In this document: positions 9,058-19,500 of the stretch, in pieces
Position numbering within the stretch: position 1 is the first letter of the stretch
How the letters are laid out: the number at the start of each line of letters is the position of its first letter
Origin: Pseudomonas argentinensis
GTDB taxonomy: Bacteria; Pseudomonadota; Gammaproteobacteria; Pseudomonadales; Pseudomonadaceae
NCBI RefSeq assembly: GCF_001839655.2
Contig: NZ_CP056087.1
Location: 2,356,001 to 2,420,000, forward strand
Direction: 5' to 3'
Length of the DNA: 64,000 bases
The notes under the pieces: model-generated
Databases searched by the model: none
What the model saw: the letters and a program-made list of their open reading frames with translations, nothing else
What the model was told of the DNA's origin: nothing
Program-made: the position numbers and the translations under genes

Positions 9058-12000
9058 TCAGGCTTGCGGCTTGGGCGCATCCTGATCGCGCTGGGCGCTT
9101 TCGTCGACCGGCGTGACGATAACGTCGACCTGTTCGGCTTGCTCGACCGGCTCGCTGGCTGGCTGGGCATCGACCAGGGCTTCGCTTTCGACGACCGGAG
9201 CCGTTTCAACGACCGGGTCGACTTCAGCGACCGGAGCGGCTTCGACCACGGCAGGTGCCGCGGCGGCAGCCTTGGCTGCTTCCTCGGCTTCGCGAGCCAG
9301 GCGCTCCTCTTCACGCTTGCGGCGGCGCACTTCACGAGGGTCGTTCGGTGCACGGCCATTGCTGCTGGCCACGGCTGCTGGCGCAGGCTGCTCGGCAGGC
9401 GCTTGCTCGACGACCGGTGCGGCTTCCACGACCGGTGCGGCTGGAGCTTCGGCTTCGGCTACTGGCTCGGTGACGACGGTGGTTTCGGCCAGCGGCGCTT
9501 CGACGAGCGGTTTCTCGACAGCGGTTGCTTCGACGACGGCGGGCTCGCTCACCGGTTCGGCGACGACAGCTGGCTGCTGCTCGGCAACGGCTTCGAAAAC
9601 CGGCGCCTGCTCGCGCGGCTGCTCGACTTCCGGCAGTGCTTCGACCACCAGGTCGGCGCGCTCGGCGACTACTGCTGCCGGAGCGGCTTCCTCGGCCGGA
9701 GCCGGTTGCTCGGCTTCGACTGCAGCAGGTGCCTGAGCGGCCTCGACAGGGGCGGCCGCCTGGCTTTCGCCGGTGGCGTCCTGCTCGGCCGGTTGCTCGG
9801 TTTCCGCGATCACGGCAGCCACGGTGGCGGCTGCGGCGATGCTGGCGCCGGCGACCGGCTGCTCGGCATTCTCTTCGCTGCCTTCGATCGGATTGCCATC
9901 GGCATCGCGCTGACGTTCGCGACGGTTGCTGCGGCGACGCTGACCACGGGAGCGGCGACGTGGGCGGTCACCACCTTCGTTACCGTCCTGATCGTCGTCC
10001 TGCTGCTCTTCGCTGTTCAGCACTTCTTCTTCAGCGCTGTCGGCCTTGGCCTGTTCGGCGCGCGGTTGACGCTCCTCACGGGGCTGGCGTGGCTGACGCG
10101 GTTCGCGTTGCGGGCGCTCGGCGCGGGCTTCTTCGCCGGCAACGGCGGTGTTTTCGTTCTGCGGCTCGGCGTCCAGCGGGGCACGCAGTTCCCGTGGCTG
10201 GCGCTCTTCGCGCGGACGACGCTCGCGACGGTTTTCCTGGCCCTCACGGGGTTCGCGGGGCGGACGGGACTGGCGCACTTCCTGAGGCTCGCGTACTTCC
10301 ACGTTCTCACGGGCCTGGCGGTCTTCACGCGGGGCGCGCGGTTGACGCTCTTCACGAGGTGCGCGTTCTTCACGGGGTGCGCGCTCCTCACGGGCGGCAC
10401 GATCCTCGCGCGGTGCGCGTTCCTCGCGTGGCTTGCGATCGTCGTCGCGGCGGTTGCCACGGTTACGGTTCTGCTGGCGACCGTTGCGACGCTCGTCACC
10501 GCGCGGCTGACGCTCGCCCGGCTTCTTCTCGACCACGGTCGGCTTCTGCTCTTCGGCGCCGGCGAACAGACCCACCAGGGACTTCACCAGGCCTTTGAAC
10601 AGGCCGCCGGCAGGGGCGGCAGCGGCAACCGGAGCGGCTGGCGCGGCTTCGCTGACCGGTGCCGGCGCGGTGCGCGGCGGAGCGGCCTTGATGGCGGCTT
10701 CCTGGCGAACCAGGGTGCGGGTGGCGGCTGCCGGTTTCTCTTCCTCGACTTCGACCGTGGCCATTTCGTAGCTGGTCTGGGCGCTCTGGGCTTCCGGGCT
10801 GTCGTCACGGATACGCTGCACTTCGAAGTGCGGGGTTTCCAGGTGATCGTTCGGCAGGATGACGATGCGCGCGCGGGTGCGCAGTTCGATCTTGGTGATC
10901 GAGTTGCGTTTCTCGTTGAGCAGGAAGGCAGCGACCGGGATCGGCACCTGGGCGCGTACTTCGGCGGTACGGTCCTTCAGGGCTTCTTCTTCGATCAGAC
11001 GCAGGATGGCCAGGGACAGCGACTCGACGTCACGGATGATGCCTTGGCCGTTGCAGCGCGGGCAGACGATGCCGCTGCTTTCGCCCAGGGACGGGCGCAG
11101 GCGCTGACGGGACATTTCCAAGAGGCCGAAGCGCGAGATACGACCGATCTGGACGCGGGCACGGTCGGCTTCCAGGGCTTCGCGGACCTTCTCTTCGACG
11201 GCGCGCTGGTTCTTGGCCGGCGTCATGTCGATGAAGTCGATGACGATCAGGCCGCCGATGTCACGCAGGCGCAGCTGGCGGGCGATCTCTTCGGCCGCTT
11301 CCAGGTTGGTCTGCAGGGCGGTCTCTTCGATGTCGCTGCCTTTGGTGGCGCGCGCCGAGTTGATGTCGATGGACACCAGGGCTTCGGTCGGGTCGATGTA
11401 GATGGAGCCACCGGACGGCAGCTTCACTTCACGCTGGAAAGCGGTTTCGATCTGGCTTTCGATCTGGAAGCGGTTGAACAGCGGCACGCTGTCTTCGTAC
11501 AGCTTGATCTTGCTGGCGTACTGCGGCATCACCTGGCGGATGAAGGTCAGGGCTTCTTCCTGGGCTTCGACGCTGTCGACCAGCACTTCGCCGATGTCCT
11601 GGCGCAGGTAGTCGCGGATGGCGCGGATGATGACGTTGCTTTCCTGGTAGATCAGGAACGGGGCAGGGCGGTCCTGGGAAGCTTCCTTGATGGCGCTCCA
11701 CAGTTGCAGCAGGTAGTCGAGGTCCCACTGCATTTCTTCGCTGCTGCGGCCCAGGCCGGCGGTGCGCACGATCAGGCCCATGTCGCCCGGGATGTCGAGG
11801 CCGTTCAGCGCCTCGCGCAGTTCGTTGCGCTCTTCACCTTCGATGCGGCGGCTGATGCCACCGGCACGCGGGTTGTTGGGCATCAGCACCAGGTAGCGAC
11901 CGGCGAGGCTGATGAAGGTGGTCAGGGCTGCGCCCTTGTTGCCACGCTCTTCTTTCTCGACCTGAACGATGACTTCCTGGCCTTCCTTGAGCACGTCCTT

Positions 12001-12263
12001 GATGTTGACGCGGCCTTCGGGGGCCTTGCTGAAGTATTCGCGGGAGATTTCTTTGAGGGGAGGAAGCCGTGACGCTCGGAGCCGAAGTCGACGAATGCCG
12101 CTTCGAGGCTGGGTTCTACGCGGGTAATGCGACCTTTGTAGATATTGGATTTCTTCTGTACGCGGGCGCCGGACTCGATGTCCAGATCGTACAGGCGCTG
12201 GCCATCTACCAGCGCAACACGCAACTCTTCGGGTTGAGTTGCGTTAATCAGCATTCTTTTCAT
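9058..12263 (-). CDS. rne: ribonuclease E (apparent one-base frameshift near residue 68)
   Basis: RNase E is the endonuclease that starts mRNA decay and processes rRNA and tRNA; its tail scaffolds the degradosome at the membrane. The start is the ATG at 12263 ([15 protein letters not shown]). The S1 domain and catalytic core follow, with DFIDMT, the zinc-link CPRCNGQG and [16 protein letters not shown]. The tail is very rich in Arg/Glu/Pro, then in Ala/Val/Glu/Pro. At about 12057-12060 the frame breaks: HGFLP should be followed by LKEIS, but the next codons are SKKSP. Adding one C to a C4 run restores a 1068-residue protein. As rne is normally essential, a sequence error is likely. A separate protein starting at 11994 would lack part of the S1 domain. 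Confidence 0.93.
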
Positions 12264-13011
12264 GTGGTACCAGTGGTTTCCGGTGCTGCCGGAAGCCGCG
12301 TTAGGCACACACGACGCTCAGGGTCGGTGTCAGGTGCGTCAGAAACGGGCGTAAATCGTTTCATTGTCTAGCGGCAGCAGCCAGTTTTGCTGGGCCGCGA
12401 CGGACGTCTCCTGCTTGCTGTATGTGACAGAAAGCCCTCAGAACTCGCTTGTGATCGGCTAAGCATCGGCCTTGCTGCGTTGAAACCGGTCTGGAAGGCC
12501 CGTTTACCACGCGGGTAAAGGTCGTTTCCTCGGCCGCCCCGTACTGGGGGCTGTTACTAACGTAGCGTCTTGCGTGGCGCTAGCTCGCGAGACCCTAAAC
12601 AGGTTCTCAGTCAGGAGGAGGAATCAAGGGTCGGTAGCGGACGATATGAAGCGTCTTTAGATAAAGCTCTTTGCTACGCAGGCCGACCGTTGTGCATCTC
12701 CACCCTACACGTATCGCTGAAAATCGGGTGCCGCTCACGAAAATCCGCAGCGGGTTGGCATTACCGCGACCGTCCAATTGGACGGGTCACGCATCTGTGT
12801 CTCAGGCCTTGTTTCCGAGTTTCTCGAGCAGCCATGCCGGCCTTTCGCTCTGTGAGATGCCCGTCGGACGGCCTTATGTCCTGAAGTGGGTTGCTCGATT
12901 CGCGATGGCGGTTTGGCAACATCCGCGAATCAGGCCGCTTTTGACGGCATTCGCGACTATAGCAGCAATGATTAAGTGCTTCAAATGCATAAAAATTGTA
13001 TGATCGCGGCC
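12264..13011. other. long divergent intergenic region between rne and rluC
   Basis: 748 bases with no convincing coding frame. It must hold the rne and rluC promoters. In other proteobacteria the long rne 5' leader folds into stems that let RNase E control its own mRNA; a similar leader here is an inference. Short self-complementary stretches are visible, such as CGTCCAATTGGACG (12771-12784). A stretch near 12476-12527 shares GCTGCGTTG and TTCCTCG with the dispersed repeats at 15.6 and 50.6 kb. The rne start has no strong ribosome-binding site. Confidence 0.5.
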
Positions 13012-13965
13012 ATGACGACACCTACTCCCCCAACCTCCGGCGTTCAGCTGCTCGAGGTCGCGCCTGAGCTCGCGGGTCAGCGCATCGACAACTTCCTTCG
13101 CAACCAGCTCAAGGGCGTTCCCAAGACCTTGATCTACCGCATCCTGCGCAAGGGTGAGGTACGGGTCAACAAGGGGCGCATCAAACCCGAGTACAAGCTG
13201 CAGGCCGGCGATGTCGTGCGCGTGCCGCCGCTGCGTCTGGCCGAGCGCGACGAGCCCGAGCCGCTGGCTCAGGGGCTGTTGCAGCGCCTGGAAGCCGCCA
13301 TCGTCTATGAAGACAAGGCGCTGATCGTGCTCAACAAGCCGGCCGGCATCGCCGTGCATGGTGGCAGCGGCCTCAATTACGGAGTCATCGAGGCGTTTCG
13401 CCAGCTGCGTCCGGATGTCAAGGATCTGGAACTGGTGCATCGCCTGGACCGTGACACCTCGGGCCTGCTGATGATCGCCAAGAAGCGCAGCATGCTGCGC
13501 CACCTGCACGAACAGCTGCGCGGCGACGGTGTCGACAAGCGCTACATGGCACTGGTGCGCGGCCATTGGGCGACCGCCAAGAAGCAGATCAACGCGCCGC
13601 TGCTCAAGAGCAACCTGCGTTCCGGCGAGCGCATGGTCGAGGTCAACCCCGAAGGCAAGGAGGCGCTGACCCTATTCCGCGTGCTGCGCCGCTTCGGCGA
13701 GTTCGCCACCCTGATCGAAGCCAAGCCGGTGACCGGCCGTACCCACCAGATTCGCGTGCACGCCCAGTACGGCGGGCACTGCATCGCCGGTGACAGCAAG
13801 TACGGCGATGACGACTTCACCCGCGAGATTCGCGAGCTGGGCGGCAAGCGCCTGTTCCTGCATGCCTACGAGCTGAACATCCCGCTGCCCGAGGGCGGCG
13901 TGCTGAAGCTCGAGGCGCCGGTCGACGAGATGTGGGCACGCACCGTGGAGCGCCTGAGTGCGTGA
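13012..13965 (+). CDS. rluC: 23S rRNA pseudouridine synthase RluC (positions 955/2504/2580)
   Basis: A 317-residue RluA-family enzyme. An N-terminal S4 RNA-binding domain ([12 protein letters not shown] to [11 protein letters not shown], about residues 22-63) precedes the catalytic domain with the signature [11 protein letters not shown] (about residue 143), which holds the catalytic aspartate. A later GRTHQIRVH motif is family-wide. The chosen ATG at 13012 gives the usual short lead MTTPTPP; ATGs upstream add only residues without similarity. Divergent from rne, as is typical. It overlaps the next gene by 8 bases. Confidence 0.95.
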   Translation: MTTPTPPTSGVQLLEVAPELAGQRIDNFLRNQLKGVPKTLIYRILRKGEVRVNKGRIKPEYKLQAGDVVRVPPLRLAERDEPEPLAQGLLQRLEAAIVYEDKALIVLNKPAGIAVHGGSGLNYGVIEAFRQLRPDVKDLELVHRLDRDTSGLLMIAKKRSMLRHLHEQLRGDGVDKRYMALVRGHWATAKKQINAPLLKSNLRSGERMVEVNPEGKEALTLFRVLRRFGEFATLIEAKPVTGRTHQIRVHAQYGGHCIAGDSKYGDDDFTREIRELGGKRLFLHAYELNIPLPEGGVLKLEAPVDEMWARTVERLSA

Positions 13966-14653
13966 CTACGAGCTGCTGATCTTCGACTGGGACGGCACCC
14001 TGGTCGATTCCATCGCCCGCATCGTCACCGCCATGCACCAGGCCGCCGATCTGTGCGGCGTGCCGCGGCGCAGCGACGAGGCGGTCAAGGGCATCATCGG
14101 GCTGGCGCTGCCCGAGGCGATCACCACCCTTTATCCGGAACTCGGCGAAGCGGCGCACGTCGAACGCTTCCATGCCCGCTACAGCGACTGCTATGTGGCC
14201 CTGGACCAGACGCCTTCGGCGTTCTTCGACGGTGTCGAGCAGAGCCTGGCGAGGTTCCGCCAGCAGGGCTATCAGCTGGCGGTCGCCACCGGCAAGAGCC
14301 GCCGAGGCCTGCAGCGGATTCTCGATACCCTGGGCTGGCAGGATTACTTCGACATCACCCGCTGCGCCGATGAAACGGCCAGCAAGCCGGACCCGCGGAT
14401 GCTCCACGAGATTCTGCAACACTGCGGGGTGAGCGCCGAGCAGGCGCTGATGGTCGGCGACTCGTCGTTCGACCTGCTGATGGCGCAGCGTGCGGGTATG
14501 GATTCGGTGGCGGTGGGCTATGGTGCCCAGACGCTGGAGGCGCTGAGCCTTTATCAGCCGAAGTTGTCGATCGACCATTTCATGCAATTGAGTACCTGGC
14601 TGAGCAGCAGGGTAGCCGAGACCCGAACCGAGGAGATTGAGCATGTGGGGTGA
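13958..14653 (+). CDS. HAD-superfamily hydrolase (phosphoglycolate phosphatase-like)
   Basis: A 231-residue HAD phosphatase with a GTG start inside the rluC end ([17 protein letters not shown]). Motif I is DWDGTLVDS (about residues 9-17), motif II is near VATGKS (about residue 110), a lysine in ASKPDP follows, and motif IV is VGDSSFD. Its cap domain is of the helical type. The rluC-HAD-sppA order is common in Pseudomonas. The substrate is unknown; a phosphoglycolate or a related sugar phosphate is plausible from the family. Confidence 0.9.
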   Translation: MRDYELLIFDWDGTLVDSIARIVTAMHQAADLCGVPRRSDEAVKGIIGLALPEAITTLYPELGEAAHVERFHARYSDCYVALDQTPSAFFDGVEQSLARFRQQGYQLAVATGKSRRGLQRILDTLGWQDYFDITRCADETASKPDPRMLHEILQHCGVSAEQALMVGDSSFDLLMAQRAGMDSVAVGYGAQTLEALSLYQPKLSIDHFMQLSTWLSSRVAETRTEEIEHVG

Positions 14654-15617
14654 GAGAAAGACGTCGTCGGTCTCCGAGAGTGACCCGAAGAGCTGGAAGC
14701 TCCTCGAGAAGACCTTGCTGGCCAGTGTCCACGAGCAGCGCCGCTCGCGTCGCTGGGGCATCTTCTTCAAGCTGCTGACCTTCATCTACCTGTTCGGCGC
14801 CCTGGCGCTGTTCTCGCCGCTGATCAGCACGCAGGGCGGCAGCAGCACGGCCCACACCGCGGTGATCGAGGTGCGCGGCATGATCGCCGACAAGGAAGCG
14901 GCCAGCGCCGACAACATCGTCGGCAGCCTGCGCGCTGCTTTCAAGGATCCGAACACCAAGGGCGTGGTCCTGCGCATCAACAGCCCGGGCGGCAGCCCGG
15001 TGCAGTCGGGCTACGTGTACGACGAAATTCGCCGCCTGCGTGGCGAGCACCCGGACATCAAGGTCTATGCGGTGATTTCCGATCTCGGTGCATCGGGTGC
15101 CTATTACATCGCCAGCGCCGCCGACCAGATCTACGCCGACAAGGCCAGCCTGGTGGGTTCCATCGGCGTCACGGCGGCAAGTTTCGGCTTCGTCGACACC
15201 ATGGAGAAGCTTGGCGTCGAGCGTCGCGTGTACACCTCGGGTGAGCACAAGGCATTCCTCGACCCGTTCCAGCCGCAGAAGGACGAGGAAACCCGTTTCT
15301 GGAAAACGGTGCTGGACACCACCCACAAGCAGTTCATCGACAGCGTGAAGAAGGGCCGTGGTGATCGCCTCAAGGATGCCGAGCATCCCGAGCTGTTCTC
15401 CGGTTTGATCTGGTCCGGCGAGCAGGCCCTGAGCCTCGGCTTGATCGACGGGCTGGGCAGCACCAGCTACGTGGCCCGCGAGGTGATCGGCCAGGAAGAG
15501 ATGGTCGACTTCACCGTGCAGGAAAGCCCGCTGGATCGCTTCACCAAGAAGCTGGGTGCCAGCGTGGCGGAGCACATCGCGCTGTGGATGGGTTTCCAGG
15601 GGCCTACTCTGCGTTAA
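14643..15617 (+). CDS. sppA: signal peptide peptidase SppA (S49 family)
   Basis: A 324-residue inner-membrane serine protease that degrades cleaved signal peptides. One N-terminal membrane segment (about residues 45-63, LLTFIYLFGALALFSPL) anchors it. NSPGGSPVQSG, the catalytic serine in DLGASGAYYIA (about residue 152) and the lysine in ADKASLVGSIGV (about residue 176) form the Ser/Lys dyad pattern. This is the short, single-repeat form. Its ATG overlaps the end of the HAD gene, so the two are likely co-translated. Confidence 0.93.
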   Translation: MWGERKTSSVSESDPKSWKLLEKTLLASVHEQRRSRRWGIFFKLLTFIYLFGALALFSPLISTQGGSSTAHTAVIEVRGMIADKEAASADNIVGSLRAAFKDPNTKGVVLRINSPGGSPVQSGYVYDEIRRLRGEHPDIKVYAVISDLGASGAYYIASAADQIYADKASLVGSIGVTAASFGFVDTMEKLGVERRVYTSGEHKAFLDPFQPQKDEETRFWKTVLDTTHKQFIDSVKKGRGDRLKDAEHPELFSGLIWSGEQALSLGLIDGLGSTSYVAREVIGQEEMVDFTVQESPLDRFTKKLGASVAEHIALWMGFQGPTLR

Positions 15618-15629
15618 TTAATGTCTGCT

Positions 15630-15797
15630 GCGCGTTGGCACTGCTGCGTTGAAATCAGGCTGGATCGTCAGCCCGGTCGGCTAGCCGCTTGCAGCTAATG
15701 CGCTTTAGCGCGGCCCAGAGGGCGAGCGAAGCGAGTCATGCTCATGTACAACAGTACACTCGCTTCCTCGCCTGATTTCGCCTTGCACTGCTCTAGC
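15630..15797. repeat. dispersed palindromic repeat, copy 1 (variable-stem family)
   Basis: Left flank CACTGCTGCGTTG, arm GAAATCAGGC, an inner hairpin GAAGCGAGT/ACTCGCTTC around the TCATGTACAACAGTACACT section, then TTCCTCG, arm GCCTGATTTC and flank GCCTTGCACTG. The outer arms are exact reverse complements. Part of the family also seen at 15801-15935, 47697-47820 and 50570-50665. Confidence 0.75.
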
Positions 15798-15935
15798 AGG
15801 CTGTTGAAAAACTACCTGCGTTGCCATTGCTGCGTTAAAAACAGGCTCAAAATGCTTATTTACAGCTCGTAACTCCGCTTTTTCGCCTGTTTTTGCCTTG
15901 CACTGGCTGCCTCGCCTACGTTTTTCAACGGCCCG
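15798..15935. repeat. dispersed palindromic repeat, copy 2
   Basis: Directly follows copy 1. Left part GCCATTGCTGCGTTAAAAACAGGC, given here as flank GCCATTGCTGCGTT and arm AAAAACAGGC; right arm GCCTGTTTTT and flank GCCTTGCACTGGC. Nearly the same sequence occurs in reverse orientation at 47697-47820, about 32 kb away. Confidence 0.8.
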
Positions 15936-15963
15936 CTAGCTCGCTAGACATTGAGTAAAACTC

Positions 15964-15999
15964 GAATAAAGAGCCCGGCACTTGGCCGGGTTTTTTATT
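15964..15999. terminator. bidirectional terminator between sppA and apt
   Basis: The stem CCCGGC/GCCGGG has an A-rich side on the left and TTTTTTATT on the right. It lies between the convergent sppA and apt genes and can serve both. Confidence 0.75.
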
Positions 16000-16016
16000 G
16001 GCTGATCACCTTTGCA

Positions 16017-16565
16017 TCAACGCTCGTCCAGGGCGAAGGCCGTCAGGCTGTAGGTGGGAATGCCCATGTCCTGCAGCCGGCGGGAGCCACCGAGCTCGGG
16101 CAGGTCGATGATCGCCGCCGCCTCGTGAATGCCGGCGCCCATGCGCTTGACCAGCTGCACGGCGGCCAGCAGGGTGCCGCCGGTGGCGATCAGGTCATCG
16201 ACGATCAGCACCTTGTCGCCTTCGCACAGGCTGTCGGCGTGGGCCTCCAGAAAGGCTTCGCCGTATTCGGTCTGGTAGCCCTGGCTGAGTACGTCAGCCG
16301 GCAGCTTGCCTTGCTTGCGAAACAGCACCAGCGGCTTGTTCAGCTCGTAGGAAAGAATCGAGCCGATCAGAAAACCCCGTGCATCCATCGCGCCGACGTG
16401 GCTGAAGTCCGCTTCGACGTAGCGCTGGATCAGGCTGTCGATGACCATGCGCAGGGCGCGCGGGGACTGGAACAGCGGCGTGATGTCGCGAAACACCACG
16501 CCCGGTTTGGGGAAGTCGTTGACCGGGCGGATAAGGGTCTTGATGGTGAATTCATCAAAGATCAT
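16017..16565 (-). CDS. apt: adenine phosphoribosyltransferase
   Basis: A 182-residue cytoplasmic enzyme that salvages adenine with PRPP to make AMP. The PRPP-binding motif [13 protein letters not shown] is at about residue 124-136, and the N-terminal pattern [14 protein letters not shown] (about residues 18-31) is family-typical. It starts MIFDEFTIK, with a purine-rich stretch upstream. The gene lies directly downstream of anr on the same strand (26 bases apart), the usual Pseudomonas arrangement. Confidence 0.96.
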   Translation of the reverse strand: MIFDEFTIKTLIRPVNDFPKPGVVFRDITPLFQSPRALRMVIDSLIQRYVEADFSHVGAMDARGFLIGSILSYELNKPLVLFRKQGKLPADVLSQGYQTEYGEAFLEAHADSLCEGDKVLIVDDLIATGGTLLAAVQLVKRMGAGIHEAAAIIDLPELGGSRRLQDMGIPTYSLTAFALDER

Positions 16566-16591
16566 GGCAGGGTGAATCCTTAACGGGAGTA

Positions 16592-17326
16592 TCAGCCGTT
16601 AAGGTTACCACCTGCCAGGGCGCACAGCTCGATCGGGTCGAGAATATGCACTTCCTTGCCTTCGGCTTCGATCAGGTTGCTCTGCTGGAAGCGGGTGAAC
16701 ACCCGCGACACGGTTTCCACGGCCAGGCCCAGGTGGTTGCCGATCTCGTTGCGCGACATGGCCAGGCGGAACTGGTTGGCCGAGAAGCCACGGGCGCTGA
16801 AGCGCGCGGACAGGTTGACCAGGAAGGTGGCGATGCGCTCGTCGGCGGTCTTCTTGGAGAGCAGCAGCATCATCTGCTGGTCGTCGCGAATCTCGCGGCT
16901 CATCACGCGCATCAGCTGGCGGCGCAGTTGCGGCAGGCTGACCGACAGCTCGTCGAGACGCTCGAAGGGAATCTCGCAGACCGAGGTGGTTTCCAGGGCC
17001 TGGGCCGACACCGGGTACAGCTCGGTGTCCATGCCGGAGAGGCCGACCAGTTCGCTGGGCAGGTGGAAGCCGGTGATCTGCTCCTCGCCGGCGTCGCTCA
17101 GGCTGAAGGTCTTCAGTGCGCCGGAACGCACGGCGAACACCGAGTTGAAGGTGTCGCCCTGGCGGAACAGGAACTCGCCCTTTTTCAGAGGGCGGCCGCG
17201 TTTGACGATATCGTCGAGCGCGTCCATGTCCTTGAGATCCAGCGACAGGGGCAGGCAGAGGCTGGCGAGGCTGCAATCCTTGCAGTGTGCCTGATGAGTT
17301 GTGCGCAGCTTGATGCTTTCGGACAT
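16592..17326 (-). CDS. anr: Anr, FNR-type oxygen-sensing transcriptional regulator
   Basis: A 244-residue CRP/FNR-family activator. Cysteines at about residues 15, 18 and 24 ([10 protein letters not shown]) and near 117 (TTSVCEIPF) are the ligands of the oxygen-labile [4Fe-4S] cluster that holds the active dimer. A cyclic-nucleotide-like fold follows, then a helix-turn-helix with [10 protein letters not shown], the FNR recognition helix for TTGAT half-sites. I chose the ATG at 17326 (MSESIKLRT); the frame stays open to 17743 but without similarity there. Targets inferred in this window are hemN and ccoG, whose upstream regions carry candidate boxes. Confidence 0.95.
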   Translation of the reverse strand: MSESIKLRTTHQAHCKDCSLASLCLPLSLDLKDMDALDDIVKRGRPLKKGEFLFRQGDTFNSVFAVRSGALKTFSLSDAGEEQITGFHLPSELVGLSGMDTELYPVSAQALETTSVCEIPFERLDELSVSLPQLRRQLMRVMSREIRDDQQMMLLLSKKTADERIATFLVNLSARFSARGFSANQFRLAMSRNEIGNHLGLAVETVSRVFTRFQQSNLIEAEGKEVHILDPIELCALAGGNLNG

Positions 17327-17470
17327 CGCCCTTATCCCTAGGTAATCACTCAGAAGTTGTAAGGGTAACGCACCAGAGGGGTGCGCGGCCACCTGCCGCA
17401 GGGTGCTCAAGTGTCGCACGCGCCTGCCGATAGACCTGTATCGATCAGTCCAGAAGCAGGGAGCGGTGTG

Positions 17471-17956
17471 ATGCAAGTGGCGACCAATGTGTCGAGAGAG
17501 CGCAGCTATGTGACCGCCAGCGCAGCGCCCGTGGCTGAAGCGGCGCCTAACGAGGCGGCAGAGCAAGCCGCTGCGGCGCCAGGCGAGGAAGCCGGCTCCG
17601 CACCAGGCGTGAAGGTGAGCCTGTCGGACGTTGGCCTGGCCCGTTCCCGGGAAGCGGAAAACAAGAACGCCGATATCGACGAGAGCAATTTGCCCGACGA
17701 GGTAAAACGATTGCTCAAGATGATCCGCGAGCTCAAGGCCCAACTGGCCGAGAAGATGGCCGATCTGCAGGCCCTGATGGCCCAGGGCGATAGGGAGGAT
17801 GAGGCGCAGCAGGCCAGGGTGCGTGCCTTGCAGACCGAAGTCGGTTCGATCAGTGGCGCCTTGAGCACCGCCAACGCCCAGTTGGTGAAAGTGATGCGTG
17901 ATCAGAAACTCAACAGTGAACAGAGCGCCACCGTCGCCTCGTTGATGGCCAAGTGA
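17471..17956 (+). CDS. conserved hypothetical protein with central coiled coil
   Basis: A 161-residue protein between anr (divergent) and hemN (convergent); a hypothetical gene occupies the same place in P. aeruginosa. The first 60 residues are Ala/Glu/Pro-rich and probably disordered. Residues about 75-125 are predicted from heptad-like Leu spacing ([19 protein letters not shown]) to form a coiled coil. No signal peptide or enzyme motif is seen. The ATG at 17471 follows a GGGAG-like site; an open extension to 17381 is less likely. Function unknown. Confidence 0.75.
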   Translation: MQVATNVSRERSYVTASAAPVAEAAPNEAAEQAAAAPGEEAGSAPGVKVSLSDVGLARSREAENKNADIDESNLPDEVKRLLKMIRELKAQLAEKMADLQALMAQGDREDEAQQARVRALQTEVGSISGALSTANAQLVKVMRDQKLNSEQSATVASLMAK

Positions 17957-17996
17957 GGACGGGTGCGCGGCGTCTCGGTCCTGCCGGGGGCACTGC

Positions 17997-19379
17997 TCAG
18001 ATCACCCGCGAAAAGCGCTGCAGGCTGGTCTCGCCCAGGTAGCGGTCGAACGCCATGCACAGCGAGCGCACCAGCAACCGGCCGGCGGGCAGCACCTCGA
18101 TGCCGCCGTCACGCAGATCGATCAGGCCGTCGCGATGCATCTGCTCGAGCGCCGGCCAGGTGCCTGCGAAGTAGTTGCGCAGGTTGATGGCGAAGCGCTG
18201 CTCGATGTCGGCGAACTCCAACTGAAAGTGACAGATCAGCTGCTGGATCACCGCACGGCGGATTCGGTCGTCGTGGTTGCAGCCCAGGCCGCGCTGGGTC
18301 GCCAACTGCCGGTTGTTGAGGCTGCCCTGGTAGGCAGCCAGGTCCGTGGTGTTCTGGCAGTACAGGTCGCCGATCTGGCTGATCGACGACACCCCCAGGC
18401 CGATCAGGTCACAGTGGCCATGGGTGGTATAGCCCTGGAAGTTGCGTTGCAGGCTGCCGTCCTCCTGGGCGCTGGCCAGCTCGTCGTCGGGCAGGGCGAA
18501 ATGGTCCATGCCGATATAGCGATAACCGGCGCTGGCCAACTGCTCGATGCTGCCCTGCAGTATGGCCAGCTTGGCTGCCGCGCTGGGCAGCTGCCCGCTG
18601 TCGATGCGCCGCTGCGGCATGAAACGCTCCGGCAGGTGGGCATAGTTGAACAGCGACAGGCGATCGGGCTGCAGGGCGATGACCTGTTGTAAGGTGCGGG
18701 CGAAGTTTTCCGGCGTCTGCAGCGGCAGGCCGTAGATCAGGTCGATGTTCACCGAGCGAAACTGCAGGGTGCGCGCGGCCTCGATGATGGCGCGGGTTTC
18801 TTCGAGGCTCTGCAGGCGGTTGATGGCGCGCTGCACCTTGGGGTCGAGATCCTGAACGCCGAGGCTGACCCGGTTGAAGCCCAGCTCGCGCAGCAGGCCC
18901 ATGGTCGACCAGTCCGCCTCACGGGGGTCGATTTCGATGCTGTAGTCGCCGGAATCGTCGTCGAGCAGGCTGAAGTGCTCGCGCAACTTGCTCATCAACT
19001 GGCGCAGTTCGTCATGGCTGAGAAAGGTCGGGGTGCCGCCGCCCAGGTGCAGCTGTTCGATGCGCTGGCGCTTGTCGACATGATGGCCGATCAGCGCCAT
19101 TTCCTGCTCCAGCGCCTGCAGGTACGGCTGGGTGCGACCGCGATCCTTGGTGATCACCTTGTTGCAGGCGCAGTAGTAGCAGATGTTGGCGCAGAACGGC
19201 AGGTGCAGGTACAGCGACAGCGGGCGCAGCGCGCGGCGGCTGTCACGCAGGGCGTGCAGCAGGTCGAAGGAGCCGACGCCGTCGTGGAACTGCACGGCGG
19301 TCGGGTAGGAAGTGTAGCGCGGGCCGGCTTGATCGTAGCGGCGGATCAGGTCGCAGTCCCACTGGATGACATCGAGCAT
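17997..19379 (-). CDS. hemN: oxygen-independent coproporphyrinogen III oxidase
   Basis: A 460-residue radical-SAM enzyme that converts coproporphyrinogen III to protoporphyrinogen IX without oxygen, needed for heme under low oxygen. The cluster motif [12 protein letters not shown] (CX3CX2CXC, about residue 63) and the GGGTPTF motif are clear, and length matches E. coli HemN (457). The gene is monocistronic on the minus strand, close to anr. A candidate Anr box 61 bases upstream fits activation by low oxygen. Confidence 0.96.
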   Translation of the reverse strand: MLDVIQWDCDLIRRYDQAGPRYTSYPTAVQFHDGVGSFDLLHALRDSRRALRPLSLYLHLPFCANICYYCACNKVITKDRGRTQPYLQALEQEMALIGHHVDKRQRIEQLHLGGGTPTFLSHDELRQLMSKLREHFSLLDDDSGDYSIEIDPREADWSTMGLLRELGFNRVSLGVQDLDPKVQRAINRLQSLEETRAIIEAARTLQFRSVNIDLIYGLPLQTPENFARTLQQVIALQPDRLSLFNYAHLPERFMPQRRIDSGQLPSAAAKLAILQGSIEQLASAGYRYIGMDHFALPDDELASAQEDGSLQRNFQGYTTHGHCDLIGLGVSSISQIGDLYCQNTTDLAAYQGSLNNRQLATQRGLGCNHDDRIRRAVIQQLICHFQLEFADIEQRFAINLRNYFAGTWPALEQMHRDGLIDLRDGGIEVLPAGRLLVRSLCMAFDRYLGETSLQRFSRVI

Positions 19380-19439
19380 GGCGAATTCCGCTTCAGCATT
19401 GAATGCTCAGCAGTCTAGGGGGCGCATGGACGGGGCTTT

Positions 19440-19453
19440 TTGATCTGAGTCAT
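19440..19453 (-). promoter_or_regulatory. candidate Anr box upstream of hemN
   Basis: On the gene strand ATGACTCAGATCAA; on the plus strand TTGATCTGAGTCAT. One half-site is perfect TTGAT and the other is GTCAT, with the correct 4-base spacer. It is 61 bases before the hemN start, compatible with a -41.5 site. Confidence 0.55.
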
Positions 19454-19500
19454 GGGGTCGCAGTGGTGGTGGGATCGCTCAGTCATTTGCAGATCGGGCG

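Noticed and set aside
9058..11994. Treating the larger part of rne as a separate complete gene
   Set aside because: The missing N-terminal S1 part is present just upstream in another frame with exact continuity after a one-base correction.
9064..12072. A 1002-codon open frame on the plus strand opposite rne
   Set aside because: It mirrors the rne codon pattern (Ala/Val/Glu-rich sense gives long open antisense frames) and has no start context or known domain.
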